Source: JAGSPQ01 sp038206395 (GTDB taxonomy: Bacteria > Myxococcota > Myxococcia > Myxococcales > Myxococcaceae). From it: a DNA stretch of 64,000 bases. The stretch is from positions 33,470 to 97,469 of the forward strand of contig JBBRAX010000023.1 in NCBI GenBank assembly GCA_038206395.1, given 5' to 3'. The notes beneath the pieces are model-generated. The model was not told the DNA's origin. It saw only the letters and a list, made by a program, of their open reading frames with translations, and ran no database searches. Positions within the stretch are counted from its first letter, which is position 1. The number at the start of each line of letters is the position of its first letter. Made by a program: the position numbers and the translations under genes. Shown one piece after another: positions 33,821-43,270 of this stretch.

Positions 33821-34960
33821 GTGAGCAACCACCTGCGGATCCAGCTCGAAGGGCGCCTTGAACGGCTCGAAGCCTCGCTGAAGCGCTACGAGGCGATGGG
33901 CGGGCTGTTGGGCAGGCGCGGCTGGCAGCGGCGGGCGATCGCGAACCGCGAGACGCTCGGCGCTTTCCTCGCGTCGGAGCCCGAAGTGGACGCCGCGCTG
34001 GCCCACCTCGAGCACGTCGCGACGCGCGATCGGTGGGCGAGCGACACCGAGCCGCTGGCGGTGGCGACCAAGGTGGCGGCGAAGCGGGCCGAGCTGCAGC
34101 AGCGGCTGGGGGTCGCCTCGTGGCCGCTGGCGATCGCCGAGCTGACCGAAGCGGTGAACTCGCCGCGGCTGCCCGGCCCGCACGAGGCGGTGCTGCTGGA
34201 AGGCAAGGTGAGCCGGAAGTCGTGGCTCTGGGCGTACGCCACCATTCCCACCCTGCTCGGCTTCGCGATGTTCAACGGCGTCGCGACAGTGACTGCGCTG
34301 GCAGCGGTGGCCGCGTCGGGAATCGCCGGGCTGTGGGCGATGCACCTGGGCCGCTACGTGCTGCTCGTCGATCGCCTCGTCTGGATTCCGCGCGGCGGGG
34401 TGCCCCGGTCGCTGCCCTTGTCCTCGCTGCAAGGCGACGGCGTCACCCTCGACGCGCGCCACGGGGGTGTGCGGCTCGAGGCACCCAGGCCGCTGAGCCT
34501 GCCTGTCGTGGGGATGCCGACCGAGCTCACCGCGCTGCTGCTGCTCTTCCGTGACGGGCCGCTGAAGGGAATCGACCGGCCGCCGTCGGGCACGGTGGTG
34601 CTGCTGCCGGCGAGCCTCGGGTCGAAGGAAGGCACGGCGCTGCTCTTCAACGAAGGGCTGTGCTTCCTGCCGAACGGCGCCGCCCCGGCCGCGCTGCAGG
34701 CGATGGTGCCGACGACATTGAACCTGCCGCTGACCGAGAAGTTCCTGCTCGAGCAGCTGAGCCGGTTGCCATCGGAAAAGTTGATTCCGCTCTTCGCAAA
34801 AGTCCCGGGCGCCTTCACCGCCCTCGGCTCAGAGCTGTCGGTGGACCCGCTGACGTGGGGCGGCACCCTGCTGCAGATGCGCGCGGGTACGGCGCTGCTG
34901 CAGATCCCTATTCAGGGTGTCGACCTCGAAGCCCTGCGGACCCTGTTCGACTGGGTTTAA
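33821..34960 (+). CDS. hypothetical membrane protein
   Basis: The 379-residue protein starts at GTG 33821. It has a charged helical N-terminus (about 1-110) and two membrane helices near residues 140-182 (LWAYATIPTLLGFAMFNGVA, ALAAVAASGIAGLWAM). A soluble C-terminal region follows, which includes RLVWIPRGGVPRSLPLSSL, reminiscent of PH-like membrane proteins. There is no firm family assignment. Its TAA overlaps the smc stop (TTAA) in convergent orientation. Confidence 0.65.
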   Translation: MSNHLRIQLEGRLERLEASLKRYEAMGGLLGRRGWQRRAIANRETLGAFLASEPEVDAALAHLEHVATRDRWASDTEPLAVATKVAAKRAELQQRLGVASWPLAIAELTEAVNSPRLPGPHEAVLLEGKVSRKSWLWAYATIPTLLGFAMFNGVATVTALAAVAASGIAGLWAMHLGRYVLLVDRLVWIPRGGVPRSLPLSSLQGDGVTLDARHGGVRLEAPRPLSLPVVGMPTELTALLLLFRDGPLKGIDRPPSGTVVLLPASLGSKEGTALLFNEGLCFLPNGAAPAALQAMVPTTLNLPLTEKFLLEQLSRLPSEKLIPLFAKVPGAFTALGSELSVDPLTWGGTLLQMRAGTALLQIPIQGVDLEALRTLFDWV

Positions 34961-37900
34961 GCGACGGCCTGATCCGTGTTCGCCGCGGCGGCCTGGCTCA
35001 GCTTCACCGAGACCAGCTTCGACACACCTGGCTCTTCCATCGTCACGCCGTACAGCGTGTCGACCGCTTCCATCGTGCGCTTGTTGTGGGTGATGAGAAT
35101 GAACTGCGACTGCTTGCTCATCTCTTTCACCATCTCGTTGTAGCGGCCGACGTTGCCTTCATCCAGCGGCGCGTCGACTTCGTCCAGCAGGCAGAACGGC
35201 GTCGGCTTGATCAGGAAGATCGCGAAGATCATCGAGACGGCAGTCAGCGCCTTCTCGCCACCCGACAGCAGGTTGACGCTCTGCAGCTTCTTGCCCGGAG
35301 GCTGGGCGATGATCTCGACGCCCTGCTCCTGGCCCGGCCCTTCCTGGGTGAGGGTCAGCGAGGCCCGGCCCCCACCAAAGAGGCGCGGGTAGATCTGCTG
35401 GAACTTCTCGTTCACCGCTTCGAACGTCTGCTTGAAGCGCTCGCGGCTGGTCTTGTCGATCTTCACGATCGCCTCGTCGAGCTGCCTGAGCGAGTCGTTG
35501 AGGTCGGCCTTCTGCTTCGCGAGGAAGTCGAAGCGTTCCTTCAGCTGGGTGTGCTCCTCGATCGCCGTCAGGTTCACCTCGCCCATGCGCTCGATCTGCC
35601 CGCGGAGCTCCTTCGTCCGCACCTCGGCCTCGGCCGACGGGCGCGGCAGCAGGTGGTACTGGTGAATCGCCTCGCCGACCTCGATGCCGTGGCGCTCGCG
35701 CACCGTGGCGACCAGGTGATCCTGTTCCAGCGAGAGCTCGCGATCCTTCATCGAGATTTCCGACAGGCCGTGAATGACGGTGTCGAGGCGCGAGCGCAGC
35801 TCTTTCAGCGACGTCTCGTCTTCGCGAACCTTGCCCGCCGACTCGGTGTAGGCCGCGCGCCGCGTCTCGAGATCCGTGCGTGCGAACGCGAGCTGGGCCG
35901 CCCGCGCCGCCTGGCGTTCGGCCGTCTCTTCGATCTGCATCACCAGCAGCTCGAGGTGGCCTTCACCCTCTTCCCGTTCGGCCACCAGCGCCTGGCTGCG
36001 GCCCTCGACCTCGGCCGCCTGCTCGCGCAACGCCGTCACGGCCTGGTGCGCCGCTTCACCCTTCTCGCTGGCCGACGCGACCCGCACCTTCACTTCCGTC
36101 AGCTGCGCCGACAGCGCCTGGCCGCGCGACTTCAGCGACTCGAGCTCGCCGCCCAGCATCCGCACCCGCTCGTCGCGCGCCTCGCGATCCGTCTGGCCGT
36201 GGGCGACTTCCCCGCGCGACGCCTCTTCCTCGCTGTGGAGGATCCGCATCGACTCGGTGAGCTGCGCCGCTTCGTTGTTCACGACGCCGATGCGCTCACG
36301 CAGCTTCACCAGGCCCTGGCCCGCCTGGGTCAGATCCTTCTCGTGGGTCGCGAGGCTGATCTCTTCTGCGTGCTGGTTCTTCGCCAGGCCCTTGAGCACG
36401 CCTTCGCGGTGGCCCATCTGCTTCTGCAGCTCGTAGTGGCGGGTGACGATCTCGTTGTACCGTTCTTCCAGCTGCTTCACCTGCAGCTCGAGCTCGCCGA
36501 TCTCGCGGCGCTTCTGCAGCGCACCGACCGCGGGGCCTTCGAGCACGCCGCCTGTCACCACGCCACCGGGCCGCAACACCTCGCCGCTCTCGGTCGCAAA
36601 GGTGAAGTGCGGGAACTGCTGCGCCTGCGCGCGCGCCGCGGCCAGGTCTTCCACCAGCTGCACGTCTTGCAGCAGCAGCTGCACCACCGGCCGCAGCACC
36701 TCTTCGGTCACGGTGACGACCTCGGAAGCCTTTGCACCGGAAGGCTGCGGAGCGCCGATCGCGTCAACGGGAGCGGCGGCGACGACGGGCAGGAAGGTCG
36801 AACGGCCTTCCGACAGCTCGCGCAGGTGCTCGACCAGCTCGAAGCCCTTCTCGGGCGTCTCGACGATGATGTGCTGCAGCCTTTCGCCCAGCGCCGCTTC
36901 AATTGCCTTCTCGTACTGCGGCGGCGCCGTCACCACGTCCGACACCACGCCGAACACCCCCATCGCCTTCGGGTCGGCGCCGGCCTTCAGCATCACCGCG
37001 CGCACGCCGCGGTCGTAGCCTTCGTAGTTCCGCGCGATCTCGACCAGCGAGTTGAGGCGGCTGCGCTTGTCGGCCAGCTCTTCACGCAGGCAGATGACCT
37101 GAATCTCGTTCTCGGCGAACTCTTCGCGCGTGCGGTTCAGCTGCGACTCTTCGTCGGTGCGGCGGCTGGCGAGATCCTGCGCGTTCGCCCGGCTGTTGCC
37201 GACGCGATCGAGCACTTCGGCCCGCGCGGCCTCGAGCTGCGCCTCTTCGGCCTTCAGCGTCTCGACTTCCCCTTCGTGGCGCGCGCGGCGCTGCTCGAGC
37301 TCGGCGCGGCGGCTGACCAGGTCGGTGAGGTGCGTCTCGTGGTTGGCGACCTTCGTCACCACCTCGACCAGTTCCTTCCTTTCGCGATCGAGGCGGGCGG
37401 CCACCTCGGTCGACAGGCTGACGACCCGGCGGCTCTCTTCTTCCGAGACCTGCAGCGCGACTTCGTCTTCCTTCGACAGCACGGCCAGCTGCGACAGGTC
37501 GGCCTCACGCTGGGCCAGTGAAGCGGCGAGCTCGGCGCCACGGGTCGCCAGCGCCTCGGCTTCAGCCTGCGCCTTGGCGAGCCGCGCGCGGGTGGTGTCG
37601 GCGTCGGCGTGCCAGTGCCCGAGGCTCTGCGCGTCGAGCTTTTCCTGACCTTCCAGCGCCGAGAGCTCGACAGCGGCGTGCTCGATCGCCTGCCCTTCGG
37701 CGTCGCTCGCCAACCGGCGCGCCTCAATTTCCGACTCGAGGCCCTGCACGCGGCCGTAGCTCTCGCGCTCTTCGTTCGACAGCGACGACAGCTGCAGCTC
37801 GAGCACCTTCTTGTGCGCCGCCAGCTCGAGCCAACGGTGCGACTGCAGGTGCAGCTCGAGCTCGCGCACTTCGGCTTTGAGCTTCTTGTACTTCTCGGCC

Positions 37901-38547
37901 TTCTTCGCCTGGCGCTCGAGGCTGTCGAGGCGGCGTTCGAGCTCGCTGACGATGTCGTTGACGCGCAGCAGGTTGGCCTGGGTCGCCTCCATCTTGCGTT
38001 CGGCCGCCTTGCGACGGGCCTTGTACTTGGTGACGCCGGCGGCCTCTTCGATGAACGAACGGCGATCTTCCGGGCGGGCGGAAACGATCTGCCCGACGCG
38101 GCCCTGTTCGATGATCGAGTACGCGCGGGTGCCGACGCCGGTGCCGAGGAAGAGCTCGGTGATGTCGAGCATGCGGCACGGCACTTTGTTGATCGCGTAC
38201 TCGCTCTCGTTGCTGCCGCGGAACATGCGGCGCGTGACCGAGACTTCAGGCAGCCCGGCGAGCGTCGCGGGAAGAATGTCGCCGTCGTCGATCTTGAAGG
38301 TCAGCGTGACTTCCGACATCGACAGCGGCGCGTGCGCCTCGCTGCCGTTGAAGATCACGTCTTCCATTCCACGGCCGCGAAGGTTCTTCGCGCTCTGCTC
38401 GCCCATCACCCAGCGAATCGCGTCGACGACGTTCGACTTGCCGCAGCCGTTGGGGCCGACCACGCCCGTCATGCCGAGGTCGAACTGGAAGACCACCCGG
38501 TCCATGAACGATTTGAAACCGGTGATGTCGAGGCGCTTGATCCGCAT
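34957..38547 (-). CDS. smc: chromosome segregation ATPase SMC
   Basis: At 1196 residues this is a full-length SMC. The Walker A motif is at 31-38 (GPNGCGKS) and two long coiled coils flank a hinge. The C-terminal head has the ABC signature LLSGGEKALTAVS and Walker B FCLLDEVDAPLD. With ScpA and ScpB it condenses and segregates the chromosome; those partner genes are not in the window. An eight-base-pair inverted repeat (AGGGCCGA/TCGGCCTT, one G-T pair, at 38573-38592) lies in its upstream region. Confidence 0.97.
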   Translation of the reverse strand: MRIKRLDITGFKSFMDRVVFQFDLGMTGVVGPNGCGKSNVVDAIRWVMGEQSAKNLRGRGMEDVIFNGSEAHAPLSMSEVTLTFKIDDGDILPATLAGLPEVSVTRRMFRGSNESEYAINKVPCRMLDITELFLGTGVGTRAYSIIEQGRVGQIVSARPEDRRSFIEEAAGVTKYKARRKAAERKMEATQANLLRVNDIVSELERRLDSLERQAKKAEKYKKLKAEVRELELHLQSHRWLELAAHKKVLELQLSSLSNEERESYGRVQGLESEIEARRLASDAEGQAIEHAAVELSALEGQEKLDAQSLGHWHADADTTRARLAKAQAEAEALATRGAELAASLAQREADLSQLAVLSKEDEVALQVSEEESRRVVSLSTEVAARLDRERKELVEVVTKVANHETHLTDLVSRRAELEQRRARHEGEVETLKAEEAQLEAARAEVLDRVGNSRANAQDLASRRTDEESQLNRTREEFAENEIQVICLREELADKRSRLNSLVEIARNYEGYDRGVRAVMLKAGADPKAMGVFGVVSDVVTAPPQYEKAIEAALGERLQHIIVETPEKGFELVEHLRELSEGRSTFLPVVAAAPVDAIGAPQPSGAKASEVVTVTEEVLRPVVQLLLQDVQLVEDLAAARAQAQQFPHFTFATESGEVLRPGGVVTGGVLEGPAVGALQKRREIGELELQVKQLEERYNEIVTRHYELQKQMGHREGVLKGLAKNQHAEEISLATHEKDLTQAGQGLVKLRERIGVVNNEAAQLTESMRILHSEEEASRGEVAHGQTDREARDERVRMLGGELESLKSRGQALSAQLTEVKVRVASASEKGEAAHQAVTALREQAAEVEGRSQALVAEREEGEGHLELLVMQIEETAERQAARAAQLAFARTDLETRRAAYTESAGKVREDETSLKELRSRLDTVIHGLSEISMKDRELSLEQDHLVATVRERHGIEVGEAIHQYHLLPRPSAEAEVRTKELRGQIERMGEVNLTAIEEHTQLKERFDFLAKQKADLNDSLRQLDEAIVKIDKTSRERFKQTFEAVNEKFQQIYPRLFGGGRASLTLTQEGPGQEQGVEIIAQPPGKKLQSVNLLSGGEKALTAVSMIFAIFLIKPTPFCLLDEVDAPLDEGNVGRYNEMVKEMSKQSQFILITHNKRTMEAVDTLYGVTMEEPGVSKLVSVKLSQAAAANTDQAVA

Positions 38548-39084
38548 CGGGCAGTGACTCCCAAAACGCTGCAGGGCCGAGAATTCGGCCTTCTGAAGCG
38601 TCGCGAGTTACTACGGCGAGGCGTGGTGAGCAAGGGTGACACTACAGCGCGTGACCCTATGTGACCTTCGCCTGGTTACGCGGCCTTGAGCACGCGGACG
38701 ATGGTGAGGACGCCGTTGACGGCGGTCACGCTGCTCGCCGAGGTCAGCCGCGTCACGGGCACCAGCTCGCGCGGGAGCAACGGCGTCGGGTCGTTCGCGC
38801 CCGGCAGGTCTGAGAGTCCGTTCGGCATGTTCATCGGAGGCATGACTGAAGAAGACAGCAATCGAGGGGCCATTGTTCGAAAAGTACAACCCGGCGGAAC
38901 CGCGGCGTCTTCCGGGTCAGGCGCGGTGGTAGGGACATGCGTGCACCTTCCAGGGGTGTCACAAATGTGGTCAATGCGACCCGCGCGCTCCACGCCAATC
39001 AACGCCTTACAGCTGAGTCGATTCAGCCGCGCCCGGCGTCGCGGGCGACCCGGTGGGTAGCCTTTTACCCGGCTGGCGGTGAGG
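38548..39084. other. 537-bp region upstream of smc and downstream of degP
   Basis: It holds the inverted repeat near smc (38573-38592) and, on the minus strand, one doubtful small gene (38676-38873, listed separately). The smc promoter is expected here. Overlapping frames on the plus strand look like chance products of GC-rich sequence. Confidence 0.4.
38676..38873 (-). CDS. doubtful 65-residue hypothetical protein
   Basis: The frame begins at ATG 38873 (or at ATG 38843, MPPMNMPNGLSDL). It ends in a regular hydrophobic pattern (TRLTSASSVTAVNGVLTIVR) that looks more like a real protein than the competing frames. There is no clear ribosome-binding site and no known family. It would be co-directional with smc. 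Confidence 0.3.
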   Translation of the reverse strand: MAPRLLSSSVMPPMNMPNGLSDLPGANDPTPLLPRELVPVTRLTSASSVTAVNGVLTIVRVLKAA

Positions 39085-40482
39085 TCAGGGCAGCTCGATC
39101 GCCTGCAGCGTCTTGCCGCTTCCCGGCAGCATGATGCGCAGCAACACGACCGCGCCGCTCTTCCCTTCTGACAACACCTTCATCAGGTCATCTCTGCCGC
39201 GGATCTGCTTCTTCCCCGCCTCGACGATCACCATCCCGCGGCGAAGGCCCGCCCGCTCAGCTGCCGAGCCTGGCGCGACGTCGACCACCAGCGCGCCCTG
39301 GGCTGGCAGCCCGATGCTCTCGGCGAGCCGCGGATCCATGTCCTGAAAGCTCAAGCCCACGCGCGGCTGCCGCGTGCCCATGCTCGGCTCGGCTGGCGTC
39401 TTGTTGACAGCGTAGTTCTCGAGGTCCGGGCGGGTGCCGAGCTTCACCTTCAGCTCCAGCGGCTTGCCCTCGCGGTAGATGGCGAGCTTCACCTCTGAGT
39501 CCGGGCGCTTGAGCGCGATCGTGCGCGAGAGGCCGCCGCCCGAGAGCACCTTCGCGCCGTCGATCGACACCACCACGTCGTCCATCGCTACCCCGCCCTT
39601 CTTCGCGGGCGAGCCGTCGTTGACCGCGGTGATCAGCGCGCCCTCAGGCTGCGGCACGCCCATCGCTTTGGCGAGGCTCGGGTTCAGATCCTGAATGCCG
39701 ACGCCCAGCCAGCCGCGCGTCACCGAGCCTTCCTTCTCGAGCTGAGGCATCAACGTGCGCGCCACGTTCGACGGCACCGCGAACCCGATGCCCGAGCCGT
39801 TGCTGACGATCGCAGTGTTGATCCCAATCACCTCGCCCTTGAGGTTGAACAGCGGCCCACCCGAGTTGCCCGGGTTGATCGCGGCATCCGTCTGCAGGAA
39901 CTGATCGTACGGGCCCGCGTGAATGTTGCGATCGAGCGCCGAGATGATGCCCAGCGACACCGACGACGCGAGGCCGAAAGGGTTGCCGATGGCCACCGCG
40001 AAGTCGCCGACCCGCATCGCGGCTGAGTCGCCGAACTTCACCGACGGAAGGTTGTCGAGCTTGCCGCGCAGCCGGACGAGGGCGAGATCGGTGAGCGGAT
40101 CGCGGCCCAGCACGTCGCCGTCGAACGTGCGGCCGTCTTCGAGGCGTACGCGAATGATCACCGCACCATCCACGACGTGGTTGTTGGTGACGACCAGGCC
40201 GTGCGGGTCGACGATGAAGCCGCTGCCCATGCCCTGCTTCAGCTGGCCCTTCTGGTTCTGGCGGCGGCCGAAGAAGCGCTCCATCGGATCTTCGTCGGTG
40301 CCGTCTTCGGCCTTCGCCTCGCGGCGGGCCTGGACGTCGACGTTCACCACCGCCGCGCGAACCGAATCGATCAGCGGCGCGAGCGATGGCAACCCCACTT
40401 CCTTCGGCGCGCTGGGCGTCTGGGCGAGGGCGAAACCTGGAACCAACAGCGACAGGACAGCGACGAGGGTCTGCAGGCGCAT
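39085..40482 (-). CDS. periplasmic serine protease HtrA/DegP family
   Basis: The 465-residue protein starts at ATG 40482, with AAGGA eight bases upstream. It has a signal peptide (QTLVAVLSLLVPGFALA). A trypsin-like domain carries the triad H (TNNHVVDG), D (PLTDLALV) and S (NPGNSGGPL). Two PDZ domains follow (GWLGVGIQDLNPSLAKAMG and RVGLSFQDMDPRLAESIGL). It acts as an envelope quality-control protease or chaperone. The length matches DegP/DegQ. Confidence 0.95.
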   Translation of the reverse strand: MRLQTLVAVLSLLVPGFALAQTPSAPKEVGLPSLAPLIDSVRAAVVNVDVQARREAKAEDGTDEDPMERFFGRRQNQKGQLKQGMGSGFIVDPHGLVVTNNHVVDGAVIIRVRLEDGRTFDGDVLGRDPLTDLALVRLRGKLDNLPSVKFGDSAAMRVGDFAVAIGNPFGLASSVSLGIISALDRNIHAGPYDQFLQTDAAINPGNSGGPLFNLKGEVIGINTAIVSNGSGIGFAVPSNVARTLMPQLEKEGSVTRGWLGVGIQDLNPSLAKAMGVPQPEGALITAVNDGSPAKKGGVAMDDVVVSIDGAKVLSGGGLSRTIALKRPDSEVKLAIYREGKPLELKVKLGTRPDLENYAVNKTPAEPSMGTRQPRVGLSFQDMDPRLAESIGLPAQGALVVDVAPGSAAERAGLRRGMVIVEAGKKQIRGRDDLMKVLSEGKSGAVVLLRIMLPGSGKTLQAIELP

Positions 40483-40585
40483 CGAGACATTCCTTTGGTA
40501 AGCGTGCAGGTAACGTTCAAAACGGCCGGCGATTCCCGTAGATTGCCGCGCGGATCGTCGGGCCGAAGAAATAAGGGACCACTCC

Positions 40586-43261
40586 TTGATTTCCAACTCA
40601 AACCGCTTTTCGCCGCTGCGGGCCGCCGTGTGTCTGTTCCTCGCACTCGGGCTCTTCGCCTGCATTCCCAACATCAACACGGGTGAAGACGGCGGCGCCA
40701 CTGGCCCCATCAACGCGGGCCCCGAAGGCGGCCTCTTCCTGCGCGATGGCATGGCGCTCGACATCCCCAAGGGGGCGCTGAGCACCAACGTTACGATCAC
40801 GCTCACCATCCTCGATACGGGTATCCCAGAAGTGCCCGGGCGCAAGCGGATCAGCCTGGGTTACCGCCTGAGCCCCGCGGGCACGATGTTCGCGCTGCCG
40901 ATCAAGGTCATCCTGCCGTACCTCGAAGACCGGGTGCCCAAAGCGGTCGACTTCGGCACCTTCGACAGCCGCCGCCAGTCGGGCTCGGACCCGTACCTGC
41001 AACTGCCGGGCGCCGCGACGATCAAAGAGTTCAAGGTCGTCGAGGCGCGCACCGAAAGGCTCGGCCTCTTCTGGCTGACCAGCCCCAGCGAGCCGAACAT
41101 CGCGTCGCTGGAAATCGAGCCCAAAGAGGCGACGCTGAACGTTGGCGAGACGCAAGCGTTCACCTCGAAGGTCGTCGACCCGGCGGGTGGCGAGGTGCCG
41201 GTGGACGTGACGTGGTCGGTGTTGCCGCCGCGGGTGGCGAGCATCGATGCGAAGGGGCTCTTGACCGCGAAGGATCCGGGCACCGCGACGGTGACCGCGA
41301 AGGCGGGCTCGCAGACCACGACCGCGACGGTGAAGGTGCGCGGCTCGGCCGTCGGGCCGACGTCCTGGGTGCACGAAAACCCCTTTCCCACGGGCAATGA
41401 TCTCTGGGGCGGAACCCTCGCGCCCGGTGGCCTGGGCACGGTGTTCGTCGGAGCGAACGCGACGATCCTCGGGCGCGATCTCACCGGCACGTGGACGCGG
41501 CTCTTCTCGTCGCCGACCCTGATCCTGAAAGCGATTGGAGGCACGACGCTCGATAACGCGGTCGCCGTCGGCGTGCAGGGCGCCGCGGGCGTGTTGATCG
41601 AGCTCAAGGGCGCGACGGCAGCGCCGGTGGTGAAGACCTTCGCGTCGTGTGAGCCACGCGCCCTCTGGTACGACGGCACGCACGGCATGGCGGTGGGCTC
41701 GGGCAACGACGTGCTCGTGCGTCGCAACGGCAGCTGGATCACCGAGTACAGCCCCTCTTTCGAGACGCTGCTCTCGGTCGTCGGCGATGGAGCAGGCGGC
41801 TTCGTCACCGTCGGCTCCCGCGGCTCGATCTACAAGTACGACCCCGCGAAGAAGGCGTGGGACTCGCTGTACCAGACGCAGCTGGCGACGCTGTTGACGA
41901 CGGCCGTGCTGATCGACGCGGCCGGCAGTGAGGCCTGGGCAGTGGGCGGCGCGAAGCTGTGGCACTTCGTCGGTGGCGGCTGGACGGCGCTGAACATGCC
42001 GGGCGTGCCTGCGATCAGCGAAGCGACCACGATTGGCCTGGTCGACGGGCGCGTCGTCATCGGTGGCCGCGCGAACACGTCGGGCTTCACCTGGCTGTTC
42101 GACCCGAATGCCCCGATTCCCGATGGCGGGGTCGTGGGAGTCGATGCGGGGACGCCAGCCGACGCGGGCTTGCCGACGGATGCAGGCGAGCAGGACGCGG
42201 GGCAGACCGACGGGGGGATGGCGGTCGACGCGGGGGTTCCGCTGCCAGCCGGCTGGGCGCTGGTGCCGTGGCGCAGGCCGCAGATTCCGCGCGGCTTCTT
42301 CGGCGGCGGGTCGGCCACCACCACCGGGTACATGGTCGGCGACCTCGGAGCGATCTGGTCTTACGGCGCCGGCACCTTCACCGAGCTCTCGAGAGGCTTC
42401 TACGGCACGGTGCGCGATCTCGCGGCGACGGATGCGGGCGTCTACGCGCTGGTCGACGAGTGCGTGAACACGACCTGCACCGCGAAGCTGGGCTCGGTCT
42501 ACACGCGCACCGCCGCGGGCCAGTGGGAGCTGCTCGGCGGCACCCAGCCCTTCAACACCGAGCTCTTCGCGATCGCGGCGAAGGGCAAGGACGTGGTCGT
42601 GTCGACGCCCAACGCGGTCTACCGGTACGACGGCATGGCGTGGGCGGCGATCTCGACCAGCGGCATCAACGGGCCGATTCGCGATCTGCGGCACTGCGGC
42701 CAGTACCTCTACGGTGTCGGCGCAGGCGGCAATTTCTTCAAAGGCAGCTCGACCCTGCTGCAGAGCCAGGGCACCGCGGGCAACCGCGACCTCTTCTCGG
42801 TCTTCTGCCCGACGGAAACCGACCTCTGGGTCGCAGGCACGGGCGTGCTCTACGCAAAGGTCGGCACCGCCGCCTGGGCGGCGAAGACGACGCCGATGGT
42901 CAACCACGCCGACTACCGCGCCGTGTGGAGCCCGGGCCAGGGCGAGGCGCTTGCTTTCGGCGACTCGCGCTATGGCGTCTACTGGGACACGGTCGCGCTG
43001 AAGGTCGTCGACGGGCCGGGCGGAATTCTGCCGGACATCGTCAACGGCATCTGGGGCTCGAGCTTCGACAACCTGTACATGGTCGGCAGCTCGGTGACGC
43101 CTTCACCTTTCGGGTTCGCGCTGCGGTTCGACGGGCTCAACTGGCGGCTGGTCGACTCGGGCAGCCAGCGCGGCGTAACGGCGATCGATGGGTCGGGCCC
43201 GTCGGAAATCTGGCTCGGCACCGAGGGCGGCGGAATTCTGCGCGCGATTCCTCCGAAGTAG
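40586..43261 (+). CDS. lipoprotein with ZU5-like, Big2 and propeller-like regions
   Basis: The 891-residue protein appears to start at TTG 40586 with AAGGGA upstream. A signal peptide ends in LGLFAC. A ZU5-like domain (GPEGGLFLRDGMALDIPKGA) is followed by a bacterial Ig-like Big2 domain (LEIEPKEATLNVGETQAF, TAKAGSQTTTATV). A long region of repeated beta segments comes next (WAVGGAKLWHFVGGGW, YMVGDLGAIWSYGAGTF), probably a propeller. It contains a low-complexity Asp/Ala/Gly/Thr insert (about 515-555). It is likely a surface lipoprotein of unknown function. Confidence 0.8.
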   Translation: MISNSNRFSPLRAAVCLFLALGLFACIPNINTGEDGGATGPINAGPEGGLFLRDGMALDIPKGALSTNVTITLTILDTGIPEVPGRKRISLGYRLSPAGTMFALPIKVILPYLEDRVPKAVDFGTFDSRRQSGSDPYLQLPGAATIKEFKVVEARTERLGLFWLTSPSEPNIASLEIEPKEATLNVGETQAFTSKVVDPAGGEVPVDVTWSVLPPRVASIDAKGLLTAKDPGTATVTAKAGSQTTTATVKVRGSAVGPTSWVHENPFPTGNDLWGGTLAPGGLGTVFVGANATILGRDLTGTWTRLFSSPTLILKAIGGTTLDNAVAVGVQGAAGVLIELKGATAAPVVKTFASCEPRALWYDGTHGMAVGSGNDVLVRRNGSWITEYSPSFETLLSVVGDGAGGFVTVGSRGSIYKYDPAKKAWDSLYQTQLATLLTTAVLIDAAGSEAWAVGGAKLWHFVGGGWTALNMPGVPAISEATTIGLVDGRVVIGGRANTSGFTWLFDPNAPIPDGGVVGVDAGTPADAGLPTDAGEQDAGQTDGGMAVDAGVPLPAGWALVPWRRPQIPRGFFGGGSATTTGYMVGDLGAIWSYGAGTFTELSRGFYGTVRDLAATDAGVYALVDECVNTTCTAKLGSVYTRTAAGQWELLGGTQPFNTELFAIAAKGKDVVVSTPNAVYRYDGMAWAAISTSGINGPIRDLRHCGQYLYGVGAGGNFFKGSSTLLQSQGTAGNRDLFSVFCPTETDLWVAGTGVLYAKVGTAAWAAKTTPMVNHADYRAVWSPGQGEALAFGDSRYGVYWDTVALKVVDGPGGILPDIVNGIWGSSFDNLYMVGSSVTPSPFGFALRFDGLNWRLVDSGSQRGVTAIDGSGPSEIWLGTEGGGILRAIPPK

Positions 43262-43270
43262 GCGCTCTCT

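Noticed and set aside
38686..39060. Plus-strand 124-residue frame between smc and degP
   Set aside because: Composition is Arg/Ser/Gly-rich at random, no ribosome-binding site is seen, and the minus-strand frame there looks more protein-like.
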